Shown in pieces: positions 20,591 to 31,500 of a stretch of 64,000 nucleotides of DNA; position 1 is the first letter of the stretch, and every line of letters starts with the position of its first letter. The notes under the pieces are model-generated. The model had not been told where the DNA came from, ran no database searches, and saw nothing but the letters and a program-made list of their open reading frames with translations. This DNA is from Pyrenula massariospora (lineage: Eukaryota; Ascomycota; Eurotiomycetes; Pyrenulales; Pyrenulaceae). A program made the translations under genes and the position numbers. Where the stretch lies: the NCBI GenBank assembly GCA_021030905.1, contig JAGFMI010000011.1:310001-374000 (forward strand). Reading direction: 5' to 3'.

Positions 20591-23399
20591 ATGAAGCAGC
20601 TGCTTCTGATTGCGCTTTTTAACGTGATAAATCTTATCGTGGCTGAAAAAGTATCCTGCAAACCGAATGACACGTTTATCGAGCTTTCAAATGAGGCGAA
20701 CCTCGACTTTGCGGCCTCAATGATTGTTAACGGTTTATATAAAGATGATCCGGCCCAAAATAGTCGCATTCGACGGGTTGAGACTGGTGAACCTGCTGAG
20801 TCTACCGAACTCTACGAACGAGGCTCACCAGAAGCATCTCCTGCAGGTGTGTTCCCCTCGAAAGCGTCTCCCGCAGGAGTATTTCCCGCAGGAGTATTTC
20901 CTGCAGGAGTATTCCCCGCCGGAGTGTTTCCGGCTGGAGTTTTTCCTGCAAATGACCAATTCTGGCGTACGCTCGTTGCTTTCCCGTTTCTAGCCTTGTA
21001 TTTTACTTACTTTTGTAGACCAGGTGCGGCCGTCGAGGCTCCGTCAATTATTGAGTACTCCATGTCCTCCCCCTCCAGCCCGCATCGTTCAGCGCGGCCA
21101 GTGTCACCAACCGAGGTGCAAATCGAATATTCCAGCCTTCTCGTCCGCGACAGCTCCTGGATTTTCAAAGCGTGCTCCTGCCCTGGACCATGCTTCCGAT
21201 CAGGAGCTATGCAATCAGGCTATAACGAACATCGTCAAGGCAAATCTTGATTTGACAAAGAAGATTGCTAGCGGTCAAAGCGGAATCTCTCCCAATGCAA
21301 TAGAATGGCAATGGTTCATTGATTTTGCTCAAGAATTTGGAGAGTCACTTCCAGACTCCTCGGAAATAATTAAGAATCTGACAATCGCGAAAAAGGCGGC
21401 GAATGCTGACTCCGGTCCGCTTGCCTCGACTTCACAACATAGCAATGAACCACTCGCAAATTGGGTAAATGGAGATTGCACGTGGGCACTCTTCTGTCGT
21501 CCAAATCGATTTGATGAGGTTGTGAGCTGCGTGGGCCAATGCAATAAAGGTGCAAACGATGATCCTAGGCGTTTCACTCCTTTCAAAGACGCTATTAAAT
21601 CTATGAAATTCTGGAGCTCTGAGAGGTACGTAAATATGGTGCTATACGTACATCTGTCTAACATGGCCAAAAAGCTCTGATATACCTTTCGCTGTTTTAG
21701 CTGGGAATTTGTATAATAGAACGAGCCATGAAGGGAAACAACGCCATGTTTTTCCAGCCGAAGGGAAATCTACGTTCACAAATATTAAAATTGAGTTCCC
21801 AAGGGGCAGTATACCGTCAGGTCTGCTCAACCCACGGAGTCCTTTTTCAAATTGTCGAATGACTAACCAACATGTCAGGTATCGAGCAACACAACTTGAG
21901 CCAAACAGCCTCCGAAGACATTCTCTCAATATTCGAGAAAGACTGGCATCCTCCAGAGGGATGGAATGCGAGTCACGACGACAATCATCCGCCAAAAAGA
22001 TATCAGAATCAGGCCGGACGCGGAGTGGAGCTAGCCCAGCGTGATAACCTCGAGGATATCAGCGGCATTCCACACTCTGAAAACGACCTGAGGATACTTA
22101 TTTATAACCTCTGGCTTATGCTATTTAGACCTGCAGTCGAAGCTGGAGAGTCTCCTTCAATGGAGTTCAGCGCCTTCAGTCCTAAATTTGGTCGCCCCGA
22201 CCAGATTCAAAAAGGCGGGCAATTCGTTGTGAAAATATGGACGTCTGCGGTACCTGACTGGAAGAGTCTGAAGGATCCTCATATTGAAGATTATGACAAT
22301 TCTAATTCCAATGATGGTCCTAAGATAAGCACTAGCGAGGGAACTCTAGATGCTTACAATCACGCAATCGCTGCAGGAGCCGCCGGGGTCGCTGGTGCTG
22401 TCGCTGCCGCTGCGGGCATTATCGGGAGCAACCCTGAGAGCATCACAAAGCTAAAGGATACCGATTGGATAGACGAATCGTGCCTTCGCCTTGAAAATTT
22501 CCAAGCTGCTGTTGAGGAAAGCTTAGACTTTCCAACAAAAGCAGTGAGGCGGTTGAGGTCAGGAAATAAACTACAATATGAATATTTGGAAGGACTTTTT
22601 TTGCCGCCAGGCAATCGAGGAGATCCCGAATATGAACAAATCGTTGATTATGTTATAGGTGATAAATGGAAGCCAGGTCTCCTAGTCTTTGACTAACCAC
22701 TTCAAGATATACTGTCTAGTGTACCCCATGATCTTGAGAATTATCGGCTATATTGCGACAATGATCGTCAAGTACCATTTGGCAGATGGAGTGTTCGTCA
22801 GGACCCTGGCGATCCTCCGAAGAGCTATCCGTTCCTTCGTAATCGACCTTCATTTGAATATATTCGTCAGGAAGGCTGGCAGGAACTGGAGGACACTGAG
22901 AACGGAATCCTGATGGGAGAGAGCACTAGCTGCCGTGATCATCGATTACTTGCTGCATCCTACACCCAAAAAATACCAGGCTTCAAGCAAAAACCAAAAT
23001 CTGCTACTACTACGGTATGCTGCTGCTGCTTAGTCCTTCATGAGTCACTCATTTAAGTTTATGTTAGATCTGTGATCGGGCCTTCGAACCCTACGTCACA
23101 TTGTTCCCGTCCGCTGAAGATTTGCTAAAGCTGAATCGAATGTTGATAGACAAACCTGTTGGGCTTCTTGATCCCTTGCGTTACGGAATAACTTCTATCA
23201 TTATCTTACGCGAGGTTTGCCGACACTGTTACTAGGTGTATCTGATATCACATACTAACGTATTCACTTTAACAGCTTCTTACTCTTGCGCCTCGAAAGC
23301 GTAAGTTTAAACTCATTTGTCAATGACAATCCTCAGAAACTAACAGCGCGTGGAAGCAAACTTCAAGCCTTCCCAGATATCAGACACCGGCAGCTCTGA
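20591..23399 (+). CDS. Large secreted protein of unknown family with pentapeptide repeats
   Basis: I do not recognise the family. Eight exons keep one frame: 20591-20966, 21019-21625, 21720-21820, 21879-22658, 22707-23014, 23068-23214, 23276-23300 and 23347-23399 (798 aa). A signal peptide (MKQLLLIALFNVINLIVA) is followed by a PAGVF repeat (residues about 85-120). A Cys-containing domain follows (NGDCTWALFCRPN, VVSCVGQC), then a Trp/Pro-rich part with a small Ala/Gly-rich hydrophobic stretch (AAGAAGVAGAVAAAAGIIG). The C-terminal part carries TTTICDRAFEPYVTLFPSA and then YGITSIIILRELLTL. The latter order faintly recalls deuterolysin-like secreted zincins (a FC..F motif, then a HELTHL helix), but the catalytic His is absent, so this is only a guess. 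Introns are 46-94 nt. The 3' end is unsure: another frame of the last exon stays open to 23562. Confidence 0.62.
20838..20950 (+). repeat. 15-nt in-frame minisatellite encoding (P/S)-A-G-V-F
   Basis: Seven copies of a unit close to CCNGCAGGAGTNTTY encode PAGVF. One spacer unit (PSKAS) interrupts after the first copy. Third codon positions differ between copies, so the array is not brand new, but its length multiple of 15 keeps the frame. It sits inside exon 1 of the secreted protein. Confidence 0.85.
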
Positions 23400-25759
23400 C
23401 CCCACTCCGTTTCAGCTCCAATTTCAGCATGAACGTACTTCGAATCGCCTCCTCTGTTTCAGCTTGTTGGCTGCACTTGCAGACCACGGGCTTCGTGAGG
23501 CTACGAAGGGTATTTTTGTACCTTGTGAGAAAGGAGAATGCGACGAGGAAGACTCTACCTAAGACTTCGTTCTGGCGGTGCTCTGTACTTCTTCAACAAC
23601 TATCAATAATGAAATTTATTCAACCTATGTTTCCTGGCGGGACTGCATTCTCCCCTGAGTGAAATTACTACAATCACTCCATTATAATGCCATACATTCA
23701 CCAGATGAATCTTGCTTATCTTGATTATAAGCACATGTGTAAGAGATTCTTCAGAGACGCTTGGTATTTCGAAATTGCATAAAACGGTAAGCGGGTAATG
23801 ATGAGCTCCAGATGTAAGTCTTCTACGGCGGAGCTCTACTTGATTTGAGATGCCGCACAACGCGTCGAGAGCGTGCTTTGTCGAGAACCGGCAGGCCGGG
23901 TACAAAGGAGGACTGCCGGATTACAAGGTAGGCTGCTGCTGAAATCAGGTAGCCGTGAATGGACGCTGGCCCTGCTGGGTCTTCGGTGAACTCCAGATCG
24001 GCAGACGGGTCAACATCCCCGCGGAGAGATCGCCTTTCCCCCACGATGAATGACCAATCGGAACGGTTCGTGCAGATTCCGCAGGTCTTGGCAATTACAC
24101 TTTCTCTCTTGCCGGTTTTCATGTTTTCCAACCTCCCCTTCTGTTCGGAAAATATCCTTTCTCGACGTCAAGTTGCATAGTTGCTCAATCTTGACTTTCT
24201 ATGCTGCAGCGAAAGAGAGACGGTGTAGCTTCGTTGCAATCCTAGAAGGTCGTCCCAGCGCAGTCATCCTTGACCTTGTCGGCAGCCATTTCCCCTCTGT
24301 GAGTTTAGTGTTCAAGCCTAATGCAACGTTTGCGGATGAATTACAGCGCAACTTGGTTGCAGTTTGATAAAAATGTGGCCTTGGAAAGTCCAGCGAAATC
24401 TGGCTATGTTGAACTTCGGCGTCAAGGCTGCAGCCATCGTTGATGTCGGTTGAATTCAAAAAATTGTTACGCTGGGATGTTGGCATTTAGAAAGGTAACT
24501 GTTTCGATCTCGGAGCGTTCTGCCTCTGCAAGTATCTAGCCTAAGCTGGATCGTGGCAACTTCTGAGCCGGCCTTCAGGATGAGATCAATAGGAACCGCT
24601 AATCTTGGTCAGCGCGTTCCGAACGACCAGAATCCGATAAGATATGCCTTGGTCAACAAACGTCAAACGATTTCAATTAATTTGAAAGGAGATCTGATGT
24701 AGCCGCTCATATGAAAATCAAAGCAAACGACGGCTGCATCGAGAGATCCAAACCATGCTGATGAACTCTTTTGACAGCGGTACTCGTCCAACGGAAATCA
24801 ATCGTACCGGAGAGTGAGCGATGTACTTTTCTTCCGAATCCTATTTGTTTGATGAGTCTGCTTCCACGTCAGGGCACCCAATCGTGACGAGCCCATTTAT
24901 GCCACCTCTCTGAGGGTGCAGTATGGATTAAGGGCGGCGGCGGAGGATATCCTCGTCGTTGTTTGCATGGGGCCGCGGCAAAGGTCTGAAACTGTGGCGT
25001 CCAGTAGGTAGCCTATGGGAGATTCAGCATGCAGTAGGAGAAGGATGGCATGGCCTCCAACGTGCGCAATGTTTCACCTGATCTGCCCCGGCTTGCATTA
25101 CAAGTTCGAAAAGCTCGGCCAGTCCGGCCAGAGCCAGGACGTCTTTCGGAAAAGTTCCGAAGGAAGTCATGAGCCTCGCTCTGCGCTCTTCTACAGATTT
25201 CTTTTGAAGAATGTTGACAATGGCTCCTGAGCCCCTTCGTCGGTACACTGCCGCTTCTTGCATGTCGTTCAAACCCTTTACTAATGGGATATAGGTCAAT
25301 TCAGAACCGATGTTTACCCTAGAACTGTTTCGTGGACAGGGGAAGGCGGCTTTCTGTAAGCGGATCTCTACAATCGCTGCGTTGTGGCCCAACTAAAGAA
25401 ACTCAGGAAGTCAAGTTATGGAAGACTATGTCATGAATTCAACTTTGACCGCAATCTCAAATGGCATAAGCTTATCTCTTCCCACGATGGACCGGATTCT
25501 GCACTTATAATTATTCATCGACTCCATTCACCGGCGTTTATGTGTCATCTGATTTCAGTAGGGCAAGTCTGGAGTTTCTTGAAGTTTTTGGGTCGACTTA
25601 TCGTGCCCGTCTAACAGGGCAGATTCTCGGAATTTGTTATATATGAGCGAAGCTCTAAATTGACTCTTTCTAGTTGCTAAGCTATGTTTCACAAGTACAC
25701 CGCATACGGGGCATTTCCTTCGATTAAATCTCAGCAGTTCTAGGAACGACGCAGAGGAT
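23400..25759. other. Gene-poor stretch, no supported gene
   Basis: About 2.4 kb between two accessory genes. A plus-strand frame at 23350-23562 (70 codons) may belong to the 3' end of the previous gene. Frames at 23823-24131 (-), 24199-24486 (-), 24050-24367 (+) and 25024-25392 (-) have protein-like pieces but no joinable structure or domain. They could be relics of older genes. Confidence 0.4.
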
Positions 25760-28564
25760 ATGGCTGAAGTATTGGGAATCGTAGCGAGCATTGTCACAAT
25801 CGCCCAAGTGACTATCGAAGCTGTGAGACACGCCAGGACATTCTATCGTGCCCAGGAAGAATTTGAGACATTGCAGGCAAGCAGCTCCTTGTTCCTGTCT
25901 ATCCCCTGCATTCTTCCTGCTTGCATATCTGAGAAAGCCTCGCAATGAAGAATCCAATTTATTAGACTTGCTGTCTCTGGGGCGCTTCTTTCATCAGAGC
26001 AAATTCGACGATCTCTGTGGCAATTTATGGCAGGGCTAGTCATATGCTGAGGAGTAATATCTCAAAGATTATTTATCAGCATTTACCAATCCGACAATAC
26101 GTCTCATTCCCTACACGAATGCTTCGTGCACGTGCACGCAATTACACTCTTTCGGCTGAGACTCCTGGAATTGGTAGCAAATAAAATTGGCTTGCTGATT
26201 TTCTTGTCTAGCAGGTGCCAAGGTGCTAACATTATTCTCTAGGAACAACTTGAACAATACACTACTCTTATGCGGGAGATTGAGAGGAGATTTGAGCATA
26301 TCGCATTCCCTCCGTCCTCTATCATCGCGACAACTCTGTCACGGCCGAAAGAGATAATTGAGCAACTGAATCACCTTCTGCGGGCAAAAATACTTAAAAA
26401 GGTTGACGGAAGTCCTCATGCACGTCGGAGAGCCTGGTTGAAGCACAAATCGCGGATCTACACCATCAAGGATGCTCTTAAGGAGCACTGGCTTCGGATT
26501 CATGCTGCCATTAGTGCAGAGACCCTGTAAGTACAACTTCGCACGTGCTTCAGATACCGCTACTAACAGAATTTCTGGTCTTCAGATTTGCCACTTCTCG
26601 TCCGAGTGATGTACAGCTTGCAATTTTAACAGAAACGCAGGCTGTTAGACAGATTCTCCAATCTTATCCGCAAGTCATCAAACGCCAACTGTATTCGGAA
26701 GACCACCAGGTCTTGTTACCATGGCGGTCCAGAAACACATCCTTGCCTGCTTGCGTCGACAACACAGTGGTTCGGACCCAAGGAAATGATGAACCAGTAG
26801 AATCATCGTCCCAATCTTGGGCACGTGAACTACAAAGCCGTTCCCATAAGTCTGTTATTCTAGCCAGCTGGACGTACAGATCCTTACCGAGTTACTAGAT
26901 CCCTACTCCCGTCTGAACCCGCAAGCCCTTTCGAGCTCTCCTCAAATTTCTTTCCTGAAACATATAGTACAGATCATCGGCTTGCCGTTTTTGGAATGCT
27001 TGTAGTGAGTTCTTTTGAAGAACACTGTTCTTACGAATCAAGAACGAATTCATACAACGTTGTATTTGGGAAATCGCCAAGGGAATGGATTACGCTTAGT
27101 ATCTCCATCAAAATTCCTTGCTCATCTTCATATTATAATGTGCTCAAGCTGCTTCGTCATTGTAATGATTACGAAAACAGAAGTGTAATCATTGAAGGGT
27201 CGCTTCCACGTACGCTTCGAGATTGTGCTCTGCAAAAGCTCCATGACGCCCCCGAAGATGTGCATGATGACAGTCGTCTCCTTCTGTCAGTGCCAAAGGA
27301 GGGATCCGTCAACTGCGAAATCCATGGATTTCAGACACTTCGGTTACCAAATACTCCGGACATCATCTCACACCAACAAATTCTAGCATTCCTTGACGAT
27401 TTAGGCTGCCCAAGGTACCTTGAAAAAGATGTTCTCCAAATTTCAAACTTCGGGAGGATCAGTTATTATCTCAGTTCTGTGAACGGAAGAGTAGTTTGGG
27501 AGATAAAGTTTTTCAAGTCTTTACCAAGCCCTCATTGGATTCAAAATATCGAGGTCCTTCGCGGCATGGCTGGCGCACCCGGCTTTGTGAAGCTGTTTGG
27601 TATAACCGTAGATCCTTTTGTTCGATACCTCAAAGGCATCCTCATTGAATTACCGAATCTGAAGTGGAGACATCTGTGGAAATTAGTTGCACAAGACCGA
27701 GATCAGATAACACCGTGGGACGTCCGGGAAAGTTGGGCCTGGCAAATTGTCGAAGCAGTTTATGAAGCGCATGCTCGCAGCTTCACTATTGGCACATTAT
27801 GGTATCACCGGCCATGCATTCTTGTTGATGATCTAGATCAGCTCTATTTTTATCGGTTCTCAAGCGTCTTTGAGAGGGGTAGCCATGAGCGCTATTACTA
27901 CCCTCCTGAAGTACGCCGTTGTCAAGATGTATATGAGGCCGCTACAGCGGCGGAATTCCCGAAAAGGACCTCTAAAACAGATATATTTTACTTGGGTATG
28001 ATTCTTTGGTACCTTGTTGAGGGGTTTCCCGAAAAGGCCAATTCTACGCCTATCTGTGTTCGGGAAGGTTGTGACAAGGACTCGGCCAATGCGTGCACCA
28101 TCGGATCTCATAATTGCCCAGTTTCCCTTCCACCCCTTACTAATGTACCACGATTCTACCAGGAGATTGTGAATGACTGTCGAGCTTCAGACCCGAACGA
28201 TCGACCGGCTGCTCACAGGATCCTGCGGCGATTTCCTTCCGCATCAAGGCATCACGGACATGACCCTTTCGAACCTCTGCGGCCAAAGAATGTGGATTTA
28301 GGCTCGGCTATGACAGGTCTCGTTTCGGCGATTGGTTGTGATGTCTGTGGAGTGCACATCAGAAGCTCTTGTTTCGTCTGCAATCTCTGTGCGGAGGGCA
28401 ATTTTGCCATGTGCCCAAAGTGCTACACGAGCGGATCACATTGCACGAAGGAGGACCATTTTTTAGTAGAGATCACCGAGAAGCCAGCTACCCAGTGGAC
28501 CAATTCGGGCCACTATCATTCAAGTGTTCAGGGTTCTGGAGGCCGACAGATCATTGATTTGTGA
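25760..28564 (+). CDS. HeLo-like N-terminal / pseudokinase / ZZ zinc-finger protein
   Basis: Exons 25760-25876, 26243-26526, 26586-26796 (or -26824) and 26864 (or 26880)-28564 give about 770 aa. Residues 1-160 start MAEVLGIVASIVTIAQVTIE and read FYRAQEEFETLQ/EQLEQYTT, resembling the helical HeLo-like N-terminal domains of fungal STAND and incompatibility proteins. The middle is kinase-like: VVWEIKFFKS (VAIK-type Lys), a helix with IEVLRGM, then the catalytic-loop region HARSFTIGTLWYHRPCILVD and YFYRF where DFG is expected. HRD and DFG aspartates are missing, so it is probably a pseudokinase. The end has a ZZ finger: CDVCGVHIRSSCFVCNLC, then MCPKCYTSGSHC. Intron 1 is 366 nt with a GC donor (CAG/GCAAGC), unlike the short GT introns elsewhere. 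The third intron's borders are uncertain. Role in cell-death or stress signalling is inference. Confidence 0.72.
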
Positions 28565-28977
28565 GGTATTTCAAGAGATTTAGACGCTCCTCGAGGTAAA
28601 GATTCCGCTACGTATGTTTCGTATTGCGTGGAAGAGGACGAGCGAAGCGTACAATCGATCTCATTGACACTTTTAAACGTTGATGTGTGATTAGTTCCAA
28701 TAACCGTTGACGAAAGACCGATCAAAATAGATCGATTTACTACAGTTTAGTGACACGTTGTAGGGTCTACACAATAGAATCAGGTGTAAGACAGGGATAC
28801 TTGTTGTTTAATAATGGGGGAATATCAAACAACAACCCCCCAAAGCCCAAAAAGGATAAGGAGAGCGCGTACGCAAAAGATCTTGGCGCGAACTCCGCAG
28901 ATTTGGGGGCAGCTCTCCTAGCAATAAATTTCTTTGAAGCTCAAAAGCTACAGAGTCCACCTACCACAACCATAATC
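28565..28977. other. Intergenic, promoter of the mS35 gene
   Basis: About 410 bases. The mS35 frame is open upstream to 28750, but the residues before the ATG at 28978 do not look like a targeting peptide. No separate gene is seen. Confidence 0.4.
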
Positions 28978-30193
28978 ATGGCGTCTGCCTCGAGGCTTCT
29001 TTACCGCAGCTTCCTTCCAACAAACAGAATATTGCCTTTGAAGAGAAAATGGCAATGCCAATTACAGATAGAGCGATACCTCTCCACTACGGCTTCGAGG
29101 CCACAGAAGGATGCGAAAATTCCGACGAGGATAGGGTCCAAAGAGCTCAACCAGGAGGAGCGAGACGCCTTTATGTCTCTGTCACCCGAGGAACAAGAAG
29201 AGATCAGAACACGATTCGATGGCACGCCGGACAAGCTAGAGTATGGTGATGGTGACTTTGAGTTCGACTCTGAAGAAATTCTTGAGTTGCCTCAGGAGGA
29301 AGCACAAGAGATGGAAGAATTCACCACGGCCTTAGAAAGAGAAGAAAACCTGAAGGGCATTGATTATGACTTTCCAAAAGTTCGTCCAAGGGCGAGGGAT
29401 CTGGGATTCTGGGCCGAGGACGAGGGCGATGATGAAGATGCTCTGGTTGAAGACGAGGACGAAGAATTTAAGAATGATGATATCACTAGCATTGCACATG
29501 CAGATTTGGAATTGCACAGGGAAATCAGAGGCTACACCAGGCTTGCAGCATGGGAAATGCCATTTCTTTCCAGTATGCATATATCACTCGTTTCTGTGCT
29601 CCCGTCTTGTAGATTGCTGACAACTCTCAACAGAACTCCATAAACCTTTCTACCCGCCTAACACCGCCCGTAAACCCCTTCGCTTCCGCTACACAACCTA
29701 TATGGGCGAACACCACCCCGCCGCGAAAAAAGTTGTTGTCGACTTTAAAGTCAAAGACCTACCTGGCCTCTCCGATTCCCAGCGTTTAAAGCTCCTCAAA
29801 CTTCTCGGACCACGCTACAATCCTGATACCGAAGCAGTGAAGATGTCCTGTGAACGGTTCGACAATCCAGCGCAGAACAAAAGGTTTCTAGGCGATACAA
29901 TTCAGAATCTCCTGACAGAAGCACTAGATGAGACGGATACGTTTGCAGACGTCCCACTCGATCTAAGGCACCATAAGCCCAAGGTGAAACCACGTTTCCC
30001 TGAAGAATGGAAATTGACCGCTCGGAAGGTATTTGGCGAAGATGGTAAAGAGACATTATTGGGAGCAAACACGCAGAAACTGCTGTTAGAAAGGGCTGAG
30101 AGAAAAGAATTGGAGGAGCGAAGAGAGATCGTGGATGGGAATAAGGTGCTAGAACATGTTCCGGTATCCGCTAGACAGCCAGCTTTGAGGTGA
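28978..30193 (+). CDS. rsm24: Mitochondrial small-subunit ribosomal protein mS35 (Rsm24)
   Basis: Exons 28978-29572 and 29634-30193 give 384 aa. The start MASASRLLYRSFLPTNRILP, rich in Arg/Ser and free of acids for over 30 residues, is a good mitochondrial targeting peptide. After an acidic stretch (about 85-190) comes the conserved domain: KPLRFRYTTYMGEHHPAAKK, VVVDFKVKDLPGLSDSQRLK, LLGPRYNPDTEAVKMSCERF, AQNKRFLGDTIQNLL. This is the MRP-S28/Rsm24 family of the mitoribosome small subunit. The 61-nt intron interrupts just before the conserved domain (S/K-LHKPFYPPN). The gene is convergent with the CCCH protein, with only about 200 bases between stop codons. Confidence 0.93.
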
Positions 30194-30390
30194 CACCGGC
30201 GAGATTATGGACATGATTTCTGCCTCTTTTCGGCCCTCTCTGAAGGCGTTCCACACCTGTTTACGAAATTAGAGTCTAAACCCTTTCAGCGAACACAAAG
30301 TCTCCAGACTCCCGCAAACTTTTTTCCCACGCCGCGCATTCATCCCCATTCATTGCCTTCCTAATTCATCTGAATTGAGATTCTCAAGCC

Positions 30391-31500
30391 TCAACCATCT
30401 TTCTTCTTTCCCCTTCCCTTCGTCGCCGCACCCCCCCTTCCATTTCCCCTCCCACCATTTCCCTGGCCCCTCCCGCCGTACCCACCCCTCCCCTTCTTCA
30501 TCTTCGACGCCGCTGTCGGTCCCTCTCCATCTCCCTTCACATCCTCTGCACGCTTCCTAACCAAAACCTGCTGGATGTCTCTAGTCGCTGTCCCATCTTC
30601 TTTGTCCCCACTACTACTTTCGTCACTGCCAGAGGAAGCCGTAGCAGGAGGAGACGACGATGGTTCCGCCGGCACCAATGGAGGCCATGCTTCGAGGAGC
30701 TCGAGGTCAAGCGCTGTTTGTTTTTCTTCTGCGAGATCGTTCTCCACATGAGTATTAAGGCCTTCGGTCGTCTGCGATGTCGGAGTCGGAGCGAGCGTCT
30801 CTGCGTCACTGGCGGCCTCCAAACCCGACTTTTCGGTAATCTCGTTCCCACTGCGCTCTTTCCCCTCTTTCCTCGTGGTACTCCGCGATGACGATGTGCC
30901 GGTAGAGAAGCCCGCCCACACACCACCCCCTCCCCTCTTCCCCTCTAGAACCCTACCCTTCCCCCCACCCCTCCACGCCCCCCTCGTCCTCTCCGCCGTA
31001 CGCTCCCTCCACGACCCCTCCCCCACCCCCCGTCTCCCCCCACTCCCCCCCGCCCCTCCAACCTTAAGCAAACTCCCAACCCCATACACCTCCCGATACC
31101 ACCTCGGCACATCCCTCAGCCCCAACCGCCCCAGCGTCTCACGATCCAGCGGCATCTCATGCCGAAACAAGCACCCCTGCTGTGTGTAGTCGCACTCGCC
31201 GCTGCGGAGCCAGAAGGAACAGTATTCTTTCCTCCTAGTACGCTCTTGCGCAGGCGGGGTGATGGAGGTTTGGAGGGTGTAAGGGTGCGGGTGGGGTTCG
31301 GCTACGCCGACGCAGGTCATGTCGCGGGTGTCGCTGGGGGAGAGGAGGCGGGGGGTGTGGGGGAGGAGGGAGAGGGAGAGGGAGGGGGGGAGCTCGTCGA
31401 GGGGGATGAGGGGGGTCATTGTGCCGGTGGGGCGGGTTAGGTAGAATTGCGGTTTTGGGGGTGGGGTGGGGGTGGAGGGGGAGGGGGAGGTTGGGGGCAT
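30391..31500 (-). CDS. CCCH-type zinc-finger protein with RGG tail
   Basis: Single exon of 369 aa. After a Pro-rich head comes RRKEYCSFWLRSGECDYTQQ-GCLFRHEMP, one CCCH finger with spacing C-x8-C-x6-C-x3-H. Two basic Gly/Arg stretches (about 155-200) and an acidic Ser-rich part follow. The protein ends in an RGG/GRG-rich tail (GRGGYGGRGQ type) and basic residues. Such proteins usually bind RNA, and RGG tails support RNA contact or condensate formation. The CDS is extremely purine-skewed on its coding strand (31250-31500), so long antisense frames there are artefacts. Specific function unknown. Confidence 0.8.
   Translation of the reverse strand: MPPTSPSPSTPTPPPKPQFYLTRPTGTMTPLIPLDELPPSLSLSLLPHTPRLLSPSDTRDMTCVGVAEPHPHPYTLQTSITPPAQERTRRKEYCSFWLRSGECDYTQQGCLFRHEMPLDRETLGRLGLRDVPRWYREVYGVGSLLKVGGAGGSGGRRGVGEGSWRERTAERTRGAWRGGGKGRVLEGKRGGGGVWAGFSTGTSSSRSTTRKEGKERSGNEITEKSGLEAASDAETLAPTPTSQTTEGLNTHVENDLAEEKQTALDLELLEAWPPLVPAEPSSSPPATASSGSDESSSGDKEDGTATRDIQQVLVRKRAEDVKGDGEGPTAASKMKKGRGGYGGRGQGNGGRGNGRGGAATKGRGKKKDG

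Noticed and set aside
23823-24486. Two minus-strand frames that might be exons of one gene
   Set aside because: No consensus splice sites joined them in frame and no family was recognised.
30875-31440. Plus-strand frames opposite the CCCH protein
   Set aside because: Produced by extreme C/G strand skew; Pro- or Gly/Glu-rich with no domain.
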